A stretch of 64,000 bases of DNA from CAKSQF01 sp964568425 (GTDB lineage: Bacteria; Bacillota; Clostridia; Oscillospirales; CAG-272): the NCBI GenBank assembly GCA_964568425.1, contig CAZMPO010000009.1, positions 1 through 64,000 on the forward strand. The letters are read 5' to 3'. The position numbers were made by a program, and so were the translations under genes. Below are positions 50,197 to 59,238 of this stretch, piece after piece (positions within the stretch are counted from its first letter, which is position 1; each line of letters starts with the position of its first letter). The notes beneath the pieces are model-generated. The model saw only the letters and a list, made by a program, of their open reading frames with translations. It ran no database searches and was not told the origin of the DNA.

Positions 50197-52347
50197 ATAA
50201 TAAGGATAAAAAACAGCGTATCGCGTTTTTTTGCCGGTGCATTTTCAAGAACTAAAAATATTGTCTCGAAATATATAAAATTGCTCTTGTCCCGCGACGC
50301 CGACGGCAATCTCTCCGTTCTATCTCATATTCGCTTTTATATCATGCTTTCTTTGTTTGTCGAGCTTGTCGTTGAGTGCTTTTGCCGCCACTCTGTTAAG
50401 TCGGGCTTTGTTTTTTTACTTGTCTCTTTTTTTGTTTTTTGCTTTAACGCACTGATCATTTTCCTGACTTATATTCCCGCATTTTTTATTAGGCGCAAGC
50501 TTTTCTATACGACATTTATGTCACTTGTTTGGATAGGTCTCGGTGTCGGCAACTGTATAGTAACGCTTTGCCGCATCACGCCGCTTTCTGTTATCGATTT
50601 TCTTAACTTACCGAGCGTTTTTTCGATAATCGGCATATATCTCAGCACAATAGAGATCGTTCTTATCTGTATTGCTATAGCTCTGGCACTCGCATTTGTT
50701 GTCTTTCTTGCGATCAAAGCCCCAAAAAGCAGATCTTTTTATAAACGCTCGATCATTGCCGCGCTTTGCTCGATCTTACTTTTGCCGATGTCCTATTCTT
50801 TTGGAATTTCGGCAAAAATGCTGTCCGATCAGTTTTCGAGCCTCCCTGCGGCCTATAAATCATACGGATTTCCATATTGCTTCTGCACAAGCGTTATTGA
50901 CCGAGGAATCGAAACGCCAAAGGATTATTCGGTCAATAAAATGGATGAGATACTCGGTGCTTTGAACAGCCATAATACAACAGCACCAAACGAAAAGCCG
51001 AACATTGTTTTTGTTCAGCTTGAGTCATTTTTTGATGTGAACGATCTTTTGAATATAAGATTTTCCGAAGATCCGATTCCCAACTTCACATCTCTTTCGG
51101 AGCGCGGAATCAGCGGATATTTGACTGTTCCGGTTCTTGGCGCAGGGACAGTAAACTCCGAGTTTGAGGTCTTGACGGGAATGAGTGTCAACGTCTTTGG
51201 AGCAGGCGAGCATCCGTATAAGACTGTTCTCGGCAGTTACAGCTGTGAGTCGATCGCCTATAATCTTATGGAGCTCGGTTATTCGACGCACGCCATCCAC
51301 AACTATCAAGGTACATTTTATCAAAGGCATAAGGTCTACAAAAATCTCGGCTTCCAAAGCTACACGCCGCTTGAATATATGAGTGATGTTGAGTATAACA
51401 TCAGCGGCGCGTGGCCCAAAGATGATATATTGACATCGCAGATCTTTGACGCGCTATCGTCTACCGATGGCAGTGACTTCGTGATGACGGTTACCGTGCA
51501 GGGTCACGGAAAATATCCGCCGAACGTCCTTCCCGAGGATTATGACCCGAAAATTCAGGTCGAGTTTATAGACGGTCTGATAGAGGGCGGACTTTCGGAC
51601 ATAAACGGACTTTCCTACTATGTTAATCAGCTTTATGAGACTGATCTCTTTATCGATGAGCTGGTTCGCGCGATCGATGCTTTTGACGAAAAGACCATCC
51701 TTGTCCTTTACGGCGATCATCTGCCCAGCCTCTCGATAGAGGACTCTGATCTGAAGAGCGGCTCGATATATAAAACACCCTATCTGATCCTCTCAAATTA
51801 CGGCATAGAAGACTCGGCTATCGACTTTGGCGACATGTATTCTTATCAGCTCGCGGCATCGGTTTTGGAGCTTGCAGATATTCATAACGGTCTCATGACG
51901 AAATTGCATCAATACTATCGTGACAGCTCGAATTACTATGAGTGGTTTCGAGACCTTGAATACGATATGATCGGCTATAATCTCCTCGGTGGAATATCGC
52001 CAAGATATGTTTATGGAGGAAATACCGAATATTATCCTAAAATGGAGACGATGCGGCTCGGAGTAAAAGATATCGTTATAAGGCACTGCGAAATGATCGA
52101 CGGCGTGCTTTATGTGTATGGTGAGAATTTTACCGAGTGGAGCAGACTTGTTGCCGATGGCGATGTAATATCGGCGACCAAGTATATAGCAAACGACCTG
52201 ATAGCAGTCGAGCTTGGAGAAGACAAAGAACTTCCGTCGAAGATCGCTGTCGCACAAATGGGTGACGGGGGTGTGAAACTCGGTCAAACCAGTGAAATGC
52301 TCACGGTTTCGGTAGATCCCGATAGTGAGATCGATAAAGAAACATAA
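50197..52347 (+). CDS. LTA synthase family (phosphoglycerol transferase-like) protein with a probable ATA start
   Basis: About 716 residues. Five N-terminal membrane helices are followed by an extracytoplasmic sulfatase-fold domain: metal-binding Glu in IVFVQLESF, likely nucleophile Thr in GAGTVNSEFE, VQGHGKYP and LYGDHLPS with Asp and His ligands. A C-terminal domain of about 110 residues follows. Such enzymes make lipoteichoic acid or add phosphoglycerol to glycans. A strong AAGGAGG (50182-50188) is followed after 8 nt by ATA (50197). No ATG, GTG or TTG occurs in frame between the previous stop and a TTG at 50281, which lacks a ribosome-binding site. If TTG is used, the product is 688 residues. 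Confidence 0.88.
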   Translation: MIRIKNSVSRFFAGAFSRTKNIVSKYIKLLLSRDADGNLSVLSHIRFYIMLSLFVELVVECFCRHSVKSGFVFLLVSFFVFCFNALIIFLTYIPAFFIRRKLFYTTFMSLVWIGLGVGNCIVTLCRITPLSVIDFLNLPSVFSIIGIYLSTIEIVLICIAIALALAFVVFLAIKAPKSRSFYKRSIIAALCSILLLPMSYSFGISAKMLSDQFSSLPAAYKSYGFPYCFCTSVIDRGIETPKDYSVNKMDEILGALNSHNTTAPNEKPNIVFVQLESFFDVNDLLNIRFSEDPIPNFTSLSERGISGYLTVPVLGAGTVNSEFEVLTGMSVNVFGAGEHPYKTVLGSYSCESIAYNLMELGYSTHAIHNYQGTFYQRHKVYKNLGFQSYTPLEYMSDVEYNISGAWPKDDILTSQIFDALSSTDGSDFVMTVTVQGHGKYPPNVLPEDYDPKIQVEFIDGLIEGGLSDINGLSYYVNQLYETDLFIDELVRAIDAFDEKTILVLYGDHLPSLSIEDSDLKSGSIYKTPYLILSNYGIEDSAIDFGDMYSYQLAASVLELADIHNGLMTKLHQYYRDSSNYYEWFRDLEYDMIGYNLLGGISPRYVYGGNTEYYPKMETMRLGVKDIVIRHCEMIDGVLYVYGENFTEWSRLVADGDVISATKYIANDLIAVELGEDKELPSKIAVAQMGDGGVKLGQTSEMLTVSVDPDSEIDKET

Positions 52348-52367
52348 AATTAAACGAGGCATCAAAA

Positions 52368-52751
52368 ATGGACGACAATAATGAACTCGAAATGCAGACT
52401 GCTGATTTTTTGAACAAATTCGGTGTTCCGAAGGATCTTGAGGGATATGAGTATTTGAAACAAGCTATCGTTTTCACCTGCAGAGAGTCTGTCATAATAA
52501 GCTCGGCGACGAAAGTGCTCTATCCGACGCTCGCAAAGCGTTTTAATGTGTCGCCGTCGCATATTGAGCACAAGATCCGTCACGCCATCGAGGTCACATG
52601 GGATGAAAGCGACATGAGAGTTTTAAATTCGTTTTTCGGATTCATCGTTCCCAACAGCAAGGGAAGACCGACAAACAGCGAATTTATAGCAACTGTTGCC
52701 GACGAACTTCGTATCATGAACGGCTACAAAATAAAATGGCAACACAAGTGA
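52368..52751 (+). CDS. Stand-alone Spo0A C-terminal (effector) domain protein
   Basis: 127 residues, almost all one domain. FGVPKDLEGYEYLKQAI, SATKVLYPTLAKRFN, the recognition-helix region SHIEHKIRHAIEVTWD and KGRPTNSEFIATVADELR match the sigma-A-activating DNA-binding domain of Spo0A. There is no receiver domain and no phosphoacceptor Asp. It starts 20 nt after the LTA-synthase-like gene. It might act as a constitutive or competing reader of Spo0A boxes; that is inference. Too complete to be a decayed spo0A. Confidence 0.88.
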   Translation: MDDNNELEMQTADFLNKFGVPKDLEGYEYLKQAIVFTCRESVIISSATKVLYPTLAKRFNVSPSHIEHKIRHAIEVTWDESDMRVLNSFFGFIVPNSKGRPTNSEFIATVADELRIMNGYKIKWQHK

Positions 52752-52812
52752 GGAAGATTCGCGAAAAAATTCAACGTTTTTTTTCGTTTTTGCATTTTTT
52801 TGCGAAAATCTA

Positions 52813-52841
52813 TTGACTTTTGTGAGTTAATATGATAAAAT
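52813..52841 (+). promoter_or_regulatory. Promoter of the RNA methyltransferase gene
   Basis: TTGACT (52813-52818), 17-nt spacer, TAAAAT (52836-52841). Confidence 0.8.
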
Positions 52842-52862
52842 ATAATTTAAAGGATATTATTC

Positions 52863-54236
52863 ATGACGAAAAAAAGTGCAGTTCCGAAAGGTCAAACATC
52901 TTTTGCTAAAAACTTTGTTGCAGAGGATGTAAAAATAATCGATGTTAACAATCTTGGCAACGGAGTCGCAAAGATCGATGGCAAAACTGTATTCGTCAAG
53001 GGTGCGGTCACGGGCGATGTTTGTGATATTGTCATCATAAAAGACGCGTCAGATTACGCTGTCGCGGCGATCAAATGCCTGAAAAAGGGCTCCCCTCACA
53101 GAGTTCCTGCGGGATGCCCCGTATATAAGCGTTGCGGCGGATGCGTGTACAGACAGATCGATTATAATTTTGAACTGTCACAGAAAGCGGCGCAGGTCAA
53201 GTATGCTTTTTTGAAGGAAGGGCTGTCGCCGACGATCGACGATATTCTTTTTGACAAAGAGGACGGTTATCGCAATAAAGTACAGTATCCGGTCTCATAC
53301 GACAGAAAGATCGGCTATTATGCACAGCGAACTCACGAGATAGTCCAGGTGAGATCGTGTTGTCTTCAAGATAAACGATTTGAGCCTCTTCTTGATGAGA
53401 TAGCGATCTTTCTTGATGATCATGACATCTGCGGTTACGATGAGACGAAAGGTGTCGGCGTCATAAGACACATTTGTATGCGTGCCGCCAATGAGGGCAT
53501 ATCGCTCTGCCTTGTGATCAACTCGGATGATCTCCCTTATCGGCGGGAATTTATCGATACGATCACTTCAAGGTGCCCTGATGTTTTGTCGATATCATTG
53601 TCTGTTAATAAGAGCAGAACCAATGTTATACTTGGCGAGGGTGCGAAGATCATTTGGGGCAAAGAATCGCTCACGGACACGCTTTGCGGGCTGAAATTCG
53701 AGATATCGCCGATGTCGTTCTATCAGGTCAATCGAAATATGGCTGAAAAGCTCTACGGAAAGGCAGCCGAATATGCCGATCTGAAGAACGGACAGACGCT
53801 TGTCGATCTTTTTTGCGGAGTGGGTTCGATCGGTCTCTCAATGATAAAAGATAAGCCGAGCTCAAAGCTTATCGGTATCGAGATAATACCCGATGCGGTC
53901 GAAAACGCAAGACGCAACGCCGAGATAAACGGTATCAAAAATGCCTCGTTTACTTGCGGCGACGCAAACGCCAAAGAAGTTGCCGATGCCGATGTGATCG
54001 TTATAGATCCGCCGAGAAAGGGCTGTGATCCGGCACTTGCACTTAGGATAGCGGACAGTTCGTGCTCGCGAGTTGTCTATGTTTCCTGCAACCCCACAAC
54101 GCTCGCTCGCGACTGTAAAAGATTTGTTGAGCATGGTTTCTTAATTGAAAAAGTCACCCCTGCTGATCTGTTTCCCCGCACGGGACATGTTGAGACGGTT
54201 TGCTTGCTGTCAAGAATAAAAACACAAAAAGAATAA
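52863..54236 (+). CDS. 23S rRNA (uracil-5-)-methyltransferase, TrmA/RlmD family
   Basis: 457 residues. An N-terminal TRAM domain (about 15-75) is followed by the iron-sulfur motif CPVYKRCGGC (Cys-x5-Cys-x2-Cys) with a fourth Cys in RSCCLQD. The SAM-binding segment is LVDLFCGVGSIG, VIDPPRKG follows, and the catalytic Cys is in YVSCNPTTLARD. It makes 5-methyluridine in rRNA; which position (U747 or U1939) cannot be told. Ribosome-binding site AAAGGA. Confidence 0.93.
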   Translation: MTKKSAVPKGQTSFAKNFVAEDVKIIDVNNLGNGVAKIDGKTVFVKGAVTGDVCDIVIIKDASDYAVAAIKCLKKGSPHRVPAGCPVYKRCGGCVYRQIDYNFELSQKAAQVKYAFLKEGLSPTIDDILFDKEDGYRNKVQYPVSYDRKIGYYAQRTHEIVQVRSCCLQDKRFEPLLDEIAIFLDDHDICGYDETKGVGVIRHICMRAANEGISLCLVINSDDLPYRREFIDTITSRCPDVLSISLSVNKSRTNVILGEGAKIIWGKESLTDTLCGLKFEISPMSFYQVNRNMAEKLYGKAAEYADLKNGQTLVDLFCGVGSIGLSMIKDKPSSKLIGIEIIPDAVENARRNAEINGIKNASFTCGDANAKEVADADVIVIDPPRKGCDPALALRIADSSCSRVVYVSCNPTTLARDCKRFVEHGFLIEKVTPADLFPRTGHVETVCLLSRIKTQKE

Positions 54237-54355
54237 ACATATGTTCATCTGTCCTGCAAACGATCGAGATCCCCGTGAAGGGCGATCTCAGGCATCGATG
54301 GATGCGATATAAGATATAAATTGCTATACGAATTATTTACCGAGGATAATCAAAA

Positions 54356-55615
54356 ATGAGAAAGTTTGAAAAGAAGGTCTGCCTTGCAACTCCGACCATG
54401 CACGGAGAAGAGCTTAAGTATATGACCGAGGCGTATGAGACCAATTGGATGAGTACGGTTGGTGCGAATATAGACGAGGTCGAGCGTATTGCTGCCGAAA
54501 AAGTGTGCATGAAATATGCCGTCGGTCTTTCATCGTGTACCGCCGCTCTTCATCTGTGCGTAAAGTCAGCCGGAGAACGTCTCTACGGCAGACCGATGAT
54601 CAGCCATGGCGCGCTTGAGGGAAAACGCGTCTTTTGCTCTGACATGACCTTTAGTGCGACTGTGAATCCCGTAGTTTATGAGGGCGGTATTCCGGTTTTC
54701 ATTGATACGGACAGAAATACTTGGAGCATGGATCCTGCCGCTCTTGAAAAGGCGTTTGAGATGTATCCCGACGTAAAGCTTGTTGTTTATGCCGAGCTAT
54801 ACGGATTTCCCGGCCGTGTGGATCTGATCAAAGCAATTTGCGAAAAACACGGGGCACTCCTTATCGAGGATGCCGCCGAGGCGATGGGCGCAACGCTTAA
54901 CGGCAAGCAATGCGGCTCGTTCGGCGATTACAATGCCATCAGCTATAACGGCAACAAGATCATCACGGGATCTTCGGGCGGATGCCTTTTGACAAATGAT
55001 ATAAGCGTCGCAAACAGAGCTCGTAAGTGGTCTACCCAAGCAAGAGAGAGCGCGCCTTGGTATCAGCATGAGGAGGTTGGCTACAATTATCGCATGAGCA
55101 ATGTCGTGGCAGGCGTAATACGCGGTCAGTATCCGCATCTTGATGAACATATAGCGCAGAAAAAGGCGATATACGAGTATTATCGTGAAAAACTTTCCGA
55201 TCTACCTATCTTGATGAATCCGATCACCCCGAACAGCAATCCAAACTATTGGCTGTCTGCGGCTGTTATTGATAAAGAGTATATGTGTAAACAGGTGCGT
55301 GACGACAAAAACGCACTCTTTAGAAGCGAGCATGGCAAAACATGCCCGACCGAAATTTTGGAGACACTCGCATCCTGTAATGCCGAGGGACGCCCGATAT
55401 GGAAGCCCATGCATCATCAACCGATGTATCGTATGCACGATTTTGTGACTCTCGAAGGTAGCGGTCGTTGCAAGACCAACGCATATATTGCGGGTGACTC
55501 TGTTGATGTCGGCGCGGATATCTTCGAGCGTGGATTTTGTCTGCCGAGCGATAATAAAATGACGAGAGAAGAACAGGATGGGGTTATCGAGATCATTCAC
55601 AGTTGTTTCAATTAA
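54356..55615 (+). CDS. PLP-dependent sugar aminotransferase (DegT/DnrJ/EryC1, PglE-like)
   Basis: 419 residues. The PLP lysine is Lys201 in YNGNKIITGSSGG; LIEDAAEAMG supplies the PLP-binding Asp. STQARE followed by YNYRMSNV closely resembles Campylobacter PglE, which aminates a UDP-4-keto-hexose on the way to bacillosamine. A PglC-like sugar transferase follows 19 nt later, which supports a 4-aminosugar for a surface glycan. No 4,6-dehydratase gene is in the window. Confidence 0.92.
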   Translation: MRKFEKKVCLATPTMHGEELKYMTEAYETNWMSTVGANIDEVERIAAEKVCMKYAVGLSSCTAALHLCVKSAGERLYGRPMISHGALEGKRVFCSDMTFSATVNPVVYEGGIPVFIDTDRNTWSMDPAALEKAFEMYPDVKLVVYAELYGFPGRVDLIKAICEKHGALLIEDAAEAMGATLNGKQCGSFGDYNAISYNGNKIITGSSGGCLLTNDISVANRARKWSTQARESAPWYQHEEVGYNYRMSNVVAGVIRGQYPHLDEHIAQKKAIYEYYREKLSDLPILMNPITPNSNPNYWLSAAVIDKEYMCKQVRDDKNALFRSEHGKTCPTEILETLASCNAEGRPIWKPMHHQPMYRMHDFVTLEGSGRCKTNAYIAGDSVDVGADIFERGFCLPSDNKMTREEQDGVIEIIHSCFN

Positions 55616-55634
55616 TTAAATCTTTGAGGTTTTT

Positions 55635-56333
55635 ATGTACGCAAACTTTTTCAAAAGGACGATCGATCTCATATTGTCTGCCGTCGCGCTCATTGTCCTC
55701 TCTCCGATCCTTTTGATACTTGCCGCACTCGGAGCCGTTTTTATGAAGGGAAATCCTTTTTTTCTTCAGCCAAGACCGGGCAAAAAGGATAAGAGCGGAA
55801 AAGAGAGGATCTTCAAGCTGATCAAATTTCGCACCATGAGCAACGCAAAGGATAAAAACGGACGGCTTTTGCCCGACGATGTCAGACTTAACAAATACGG
55901 AAAATTTTTACGTTCCACCTCACTTGACGAGCTTCCCGAGCTCTTGAATATAGTAAAAGGAGATATGGCGATAGTCGGTCCGAGACCACAGCTTGTTCGA
56001 GATATGATCTTTATGACCGACGAACAAAGAAGACGCCATGATGTTCGCCCCGGACTTACGGGTCTTGCACAGGTGAACGGTCGAAACAACATTACATGGG
56101 AACAAAAATTTGAATACGACCTTAAATACATAGACTCGGGTGTCTCTTTTTTGTCTGACTTGAAGATCATTTGTCAGACTGTCGGCAAGGTCCTTAAGAG
56201 AAGTGATACCGTTCGCGATGGCACTGTGTCGGATATAGATCTTGGCGATTGGCTTATGCTCAACGGGAAGGTCGATCGTGAAGCATATGACGAAAAGCAG
56301 GAAGAGGCAAGAAAAATATTAATGTGTGAATAA
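55635..56333 (+). CDS. Initiating sugar-1-phosphate transferase (PglC-like)
   Basis: 232 residues. One N-terminal reentrant membrane helix (LILSAVALIVLSPILLILAA) precedes the bacterial sugar transferase core: KFRTMSNAKD, LRSTSLDELPEL, GDMAIVGPRP with the catalytic Asp-Glu pair in SLDELPEL and RPGLTGLAQVNGRN. It starts lipid-linked glycan synthesis by moving a sugar phosphate to undecaprenyl phosphate. Preceded by the PglE-like gene. Confidence 0.93.
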   Translation: MYANFFKRTIDLILSAVALIVLSPILLILAALGAVFMKGNPFFLQPRPGKKDKSGKERIFKLIKFRTMSNAKDKNGRLLPDDVRLNKYGKFLRSTSLDELPELLNIVKGDMAIVGPRPQLVRDMIFMTDEQRRRHDVRPGLTGLAQVNGRNNITWEQKFEYDLKYIDSGVSFLSDLKIICQTVGKVLKRSDTVRDGTVSDIDLGDWLMLNGKVDREAYDEKQEEARKILMCE

Positions 56334-56338
56334 AGGGT

Positions 56339-56788
56339 GTGTGCTTTACGAAAAAAATATTATGGCAGAAAATTAAATCATTTTTTCGAAAATGGATGAG
56401 TGCCAAAGTCATCCCGCATATGGTTTTGAACGGTTGGAGAATTTTTTTCTACCGCCTGTGCGGTTATAATATAGGCAAAAATGTTTTTATCGGAATGAGA
56501 TGTTACCTTGACGATCTCGAGCCGCATCTGTTTACCGTTGAGGATGATTGCATCATCTCATACGGCGTATTTTTTGCTTGCCACGGACGAAATCAAGAGC
56601 ACACGCCGATCACGATAAAAAAAGGCGCGTATATCGGCATGAGGGCAAATGTTATTTCAGGAAAGAGCGGTGTAACTATCGGCGAAAATGCCGTGATTGG
56701 TGCCTGTACGCTCGTTAATAAAGATGTGCCCGACAACGCGACTGCCGTGGGAGTTCCTTGCAGAATAATTGAAAAATCGGAAGATTAA
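56339..56788 (+). CDS. Left-handed beta-helix acyltransferase (WcaF/LacA type)
   Basis: 149 residues from a GTG start 5 nt behind the sugar transferase. Hexapeptide repeats (NVFIGM, CIISYG, AYIGMRANVISGKSGVTIGENAVIGACTLVN as a region from about residue 97 to 128) and catalytic His in FFACHGRN. Ends in a typical GVPCRII motif. Probably O- or N-acetylates the glycan sugar. Confidence 0.88.
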   Translation: MCFTKKILWQKIKSFFRKWMSAKVIPHMVLNGWRIFFYRLCGYNIGKNVFIGMRCYLDDLEPHLFTVEDDCIISYGVFFACHGRNQEHTPITIKKGAYIGMRANVISGKSGVTIGENAVIGACTLVNKDVPDNATAVGVPCRIIEKSED

Positions 56789-56828
56789 TAATTAACAGAC
56801 ATTTCCGAGAGGGAAATGGAGCGATAAT

Positions 56829-57665
56829 ATGAGAAATTGGAGATATTACAATCACGCTGCATTACCAACGACTCCTCCACATATGTCGCCCGATTTGACG
56901 CCAGTGATCAGTGGCGATATATGGAAAATGAAGGGTTCTCCCCTCCTTGCAAGGTGGACGACCGATTTTGACTGCGGATATGAAACTAATTGGTGGTATA
57001 TTATCAATGATCGACCATTTGACATAAAAGCACTTAAAGCAAAGCGGAGATACGAGATAAATAAAGGTATCAAGAATTTCGATGTCAAGCCGATCGAACC
57101 TGAAAAATATGCCGAAGAATTGTGTGATGTGCAAATTGCGGCATATTCGGGATATCCCGAAAAGTATCGTCCGACGGTCGACAGACGAGCGTTTGTGTCA
57201 TTTGTTAAAAGTCTCAAGAATTGGAGCGGTCTTGTATGTGTAGGCGCGTTCAGTCGTGAGACCGCAAAGCTTTGCGGATATGCACTTCTTTCAAAGGAAA
57301 GCGTGAATTATGTTTATTTCAAGTTTATGCGGACAGATCCCAAATGGGAAAAGTTCGGGGTAAACGCCGCATTGGTTGATGGGGTTCTCAGAGAGTTTGA
57401 CTCTTTTTTGGCAAACGGTGGCTATATTTGCGATGGCGCAAGAAGCATCAATCACGAAACGGCTTTTCAAGATTATCTTGAAAAATACTTCGAGTTTAGA
57501 AAAGCCTATTGTAAGCTGCATGTAATATATAATCCCAAACTGAAATGGGTGATTCGTTTGTTGTTTCCCATCCGAGGACTTCTCTCTAAATTAGATAGAA
57601 TAGGTGTGATACATTCTATTAATTCGGTCCTGAAGATGGAAGATATTTGTCGCAACAGGAAATGA
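56829..57665 (+). CDS. GNAT-fold acyltransferase-like protein of a glycan locus
   Basis: 278 residues, no membrane helix. The middle region (KRRYEINKGIKNF, about 77-89; CGYALLSKESVNYVYFKF, about 152-170) resembles FemAB/GNAT-type transferases in polysaccharide clusters. I cannot name the substrate. The start at 56829 has a GGAAATGGAGCG purine-rich stretch upstream. Base composition is somewhat more AT-rich toward its end than in neighbours. Confidence 0.65.
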   Translation: MRNWRYYNHAALPTTPPHMSPDLTPVISGDIWKMKGSPLLARWTTDFDCGYETNWWYIINDRPFDIKALKAKRRYEINKGIKNFDVKPIEPEKYAEELCDVQIAAYSGYPEKYRPTVDRRAFVSFVKSLKNWSGLVCVGAFSRETAKLCGYALLSKESVNYVYFKFMRTDPKWEKFGVNAALVDGVLREFDSFLANGGYICDGARSINHETAFQDYLEKYFEFRKAYCKLHVIYNPKLKWVIRLLFPIRGLLSKLDRIGVIHSINSVLKMEDICRNRK

Positions 57666-57874
57666 GTATTGCTGTCAGCTTAATAACGAATTAGTCCACA
57701 CCTCTTATGTGATCCTCAAGTGTTATGAGTTTCCGTTCATGAGCAAGTGGGATTACGAGATAGACCCCCTGCATTACGCGCCCGAAATCCGGAAGAAAAG
57801 GGTATTATCCTCAAGTGTTGAATTATTATAAATTGGAGTAATTACAAGAAATATCTTTATATAAGGATGTATTT
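57666..57874. other. Intergenic stretch with a direct repeat and a possible coding remnant
   Basis: The 12-nt element TCCTCAAGTGTT occurs twice, about 100 nt apart (near 57714 and 57808). A frame without start codon reads about 50 sensible codons to a stop near 57830, including MSKWDYEIDPLHYAPEIR. It may be the end of a deleted gene. No clear promoter; the ribosome-binding site of the next gene (AAGGATG) is at its right end. Confidence 0.4.
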
Positions 57875-58633
57875 ATGAGTGGACTGGTTTCAATAATAAT
57901 GCCTTCGTATAACACAGGGCGATTTATAAGCGAAACAATAGAATCGGTGCTTGATCAGACATATCCTAATTGGGAACTTATCATCGTTGATGACTGTTCG
58001 ACCGATAATACCGACGAGGTAGTTGGCAGATATCTTGCCGACAAGCGGATCCGTTACATAAAAAATGATGTTAACAGCGGTGCCGCTGTTTCCAGAAATC
58101 GCGCCTTGCGAGAGGCAAAGGGAAGATGGATCGCCTTTCTTGACAGCGACGATCTTTGGATGGCAGAAAAGCTTGAAAAGCAGCTAAACTTTATGATCGA
58201 TACCGGCTGTCATTTTTCTTATACAAAATATATCGAGATAGACGAGACATCGACACCTAACGGTAAAAGTGTGTCCGGACCGAAGCGCATTACCAAGCAC
58301 GGGATGTACAATTATTGTTGGATGGGCTGTCTGACCGTTATGTATGACACAGAGACAGTCGGACTTGTACAGATCGAAGATATTAAGAAGAATAACGACT
58401 ATGCCATGTGGTTGAAGGCCTGTCAAAAGGCAGATTGTTATTTGTTCGATGAAACTCTTGCGAAATACAGAAAACGCAGTGGCTCGATCAGCAGTCACGG
58501 ATACACTAAGCTTATCAGATGGCATTATAAACTTTATCGCGAGGCTGAAAAGAGAAATGCTGTCGCGGCGACTGTCTTGACTCTCCGCAATCTGTTTTGG
58601 GGAGTTTGGAAAAAAATAAGGTATGTTAAATGA
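57875..58633 (+). CDS. Family 2 glycosyltransferase
   Basis: 252 residues. A GT-A fold: IIMPSYNTGRFISETIESVL, VDDCSTDNTDE, LDSDDLW (metal DxD) and a C-terminal acceptor region with NDYAMWLK, as in enzymes acting on galactose or GlcNAc acceptors in capsule or teichoic acid synthesis. No membrane helix. The next gene overlaps by 4 nt. Confidence 0.92.
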   Translation: MSGLVSIIMPSYNTGRFISETIESVLDQTYPNWELIIVDDCSTDNTDEVVGRYLADKRIRYIKNDVNSGAAVSRNRALREAKGRWIAFLDSDDLWMAEKLEKQLNFMIDTGCHFSYTKYIEIDETSTPNGKSVSGPKRITKHGMYNYCWMGCLTVMYDTETVGLVQIEDIKKNNDYAMWLKACQKADCYLFDETLAKYRKRSGSISSHGYTKLIRWHYKLYREAEKRNAVAATVLTLRNLFWGVWKKIRYVK

Positions 58634-59184
58634 ACGCCGAGATAGACATTAGTTCTGAGTTAATAAAAACCGATCGTTTGACGCTTCGTCCTTGGCTGGA
58701 GTCCGATCTGCAAGATTTTTATGAATATGCCCATGTCGACCGTGTCGGACAAATGGCAGGTTGGATGCCGCATAAATCTATAGATGAGTCAAAACGAATA
58801 CTTGACCATTTTATCAGCGGCAAAAAGACATTTGCTTTGGAATATGAGGGGAAGGTTATAGGCTCGATAGGCATTGAAGAGTACAGCGAAAAAGACTATC
58901 CCGAGCTTGCCGAGCTTTGCGGTCGTGAGATCGGTTATGTTCTCTCCAAAGAGTATTGGGGACGCGCACTCATGCCCGAGGCAGTGCGAGCGGTCATTGA
59001 ATATCTTTTTAAGACGGTAAAGCTCGATTTTATTTTGGTCGGACATTTCGACTTTAATAAACAGTCAGCCCGCGTGATCGAAAAATGCGGCTTTCATTAC
59101 ATTAAGACCAGACCGTATGAGACACGGTACGGCAAGATCGAAATGTCTGAGGAGAGCATTTTGTACAGAAACGAATATTTGTAA
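58630..59184 (+). CDS. GNAT acetyltransferase, RimJ/RimL type
   Basis: 184 residues. TDRLTLRPWLESDL is the usual start; GREIGYVLSKEYWGRALMPEA is the acetyl-CoA-binding region and NKQSARVIEKCGF the C-terminal motif. Likely acetylates a peptide or protein N-terminus, or a glycan precursor given its setting. Translationally coupled to the glycosyltransferase. Confidence 0.9.
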   Translation: MNAEIDISSELIKTDRLTLRPWLESDLQDFYEYAHVDRVGQMAGWMPHKSIDESKRILDHFISGKKTFALEYEGKVIGSIGIEEYSEKDYPELAELCGREIGYVLSKEYWGRALMPEAVRAVIEYLFKTVKLDFILVGHFDFNKQSARVIEKCGFHYIKTRPYETRYGKIEMSEESILYRNEYL

Positions 59185-59189
59185 AAAGT

Positions 59190-59223
59190 AAAACTACCGG
59201 CAGATCAGTTTGTCGGTAGTTTT
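59190..59223. terminator. Bidirectional terminator, glycan locus and pst-pho operon
   Basis: AAAACTACCG (59190-59199) pairs with CGGTAGTTTT (59214-59223). Confidence 0.88.
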
Positions 59224-59238
59224 GTTTATATCTTCATA

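Noticed and set aside
57700..57830. CRISPR-like or mobile-element repeat
   Set aside because: There are only two copies of a 12-nt repeat, with no regular spacing, no inverted ends and no cas or transposase genes.
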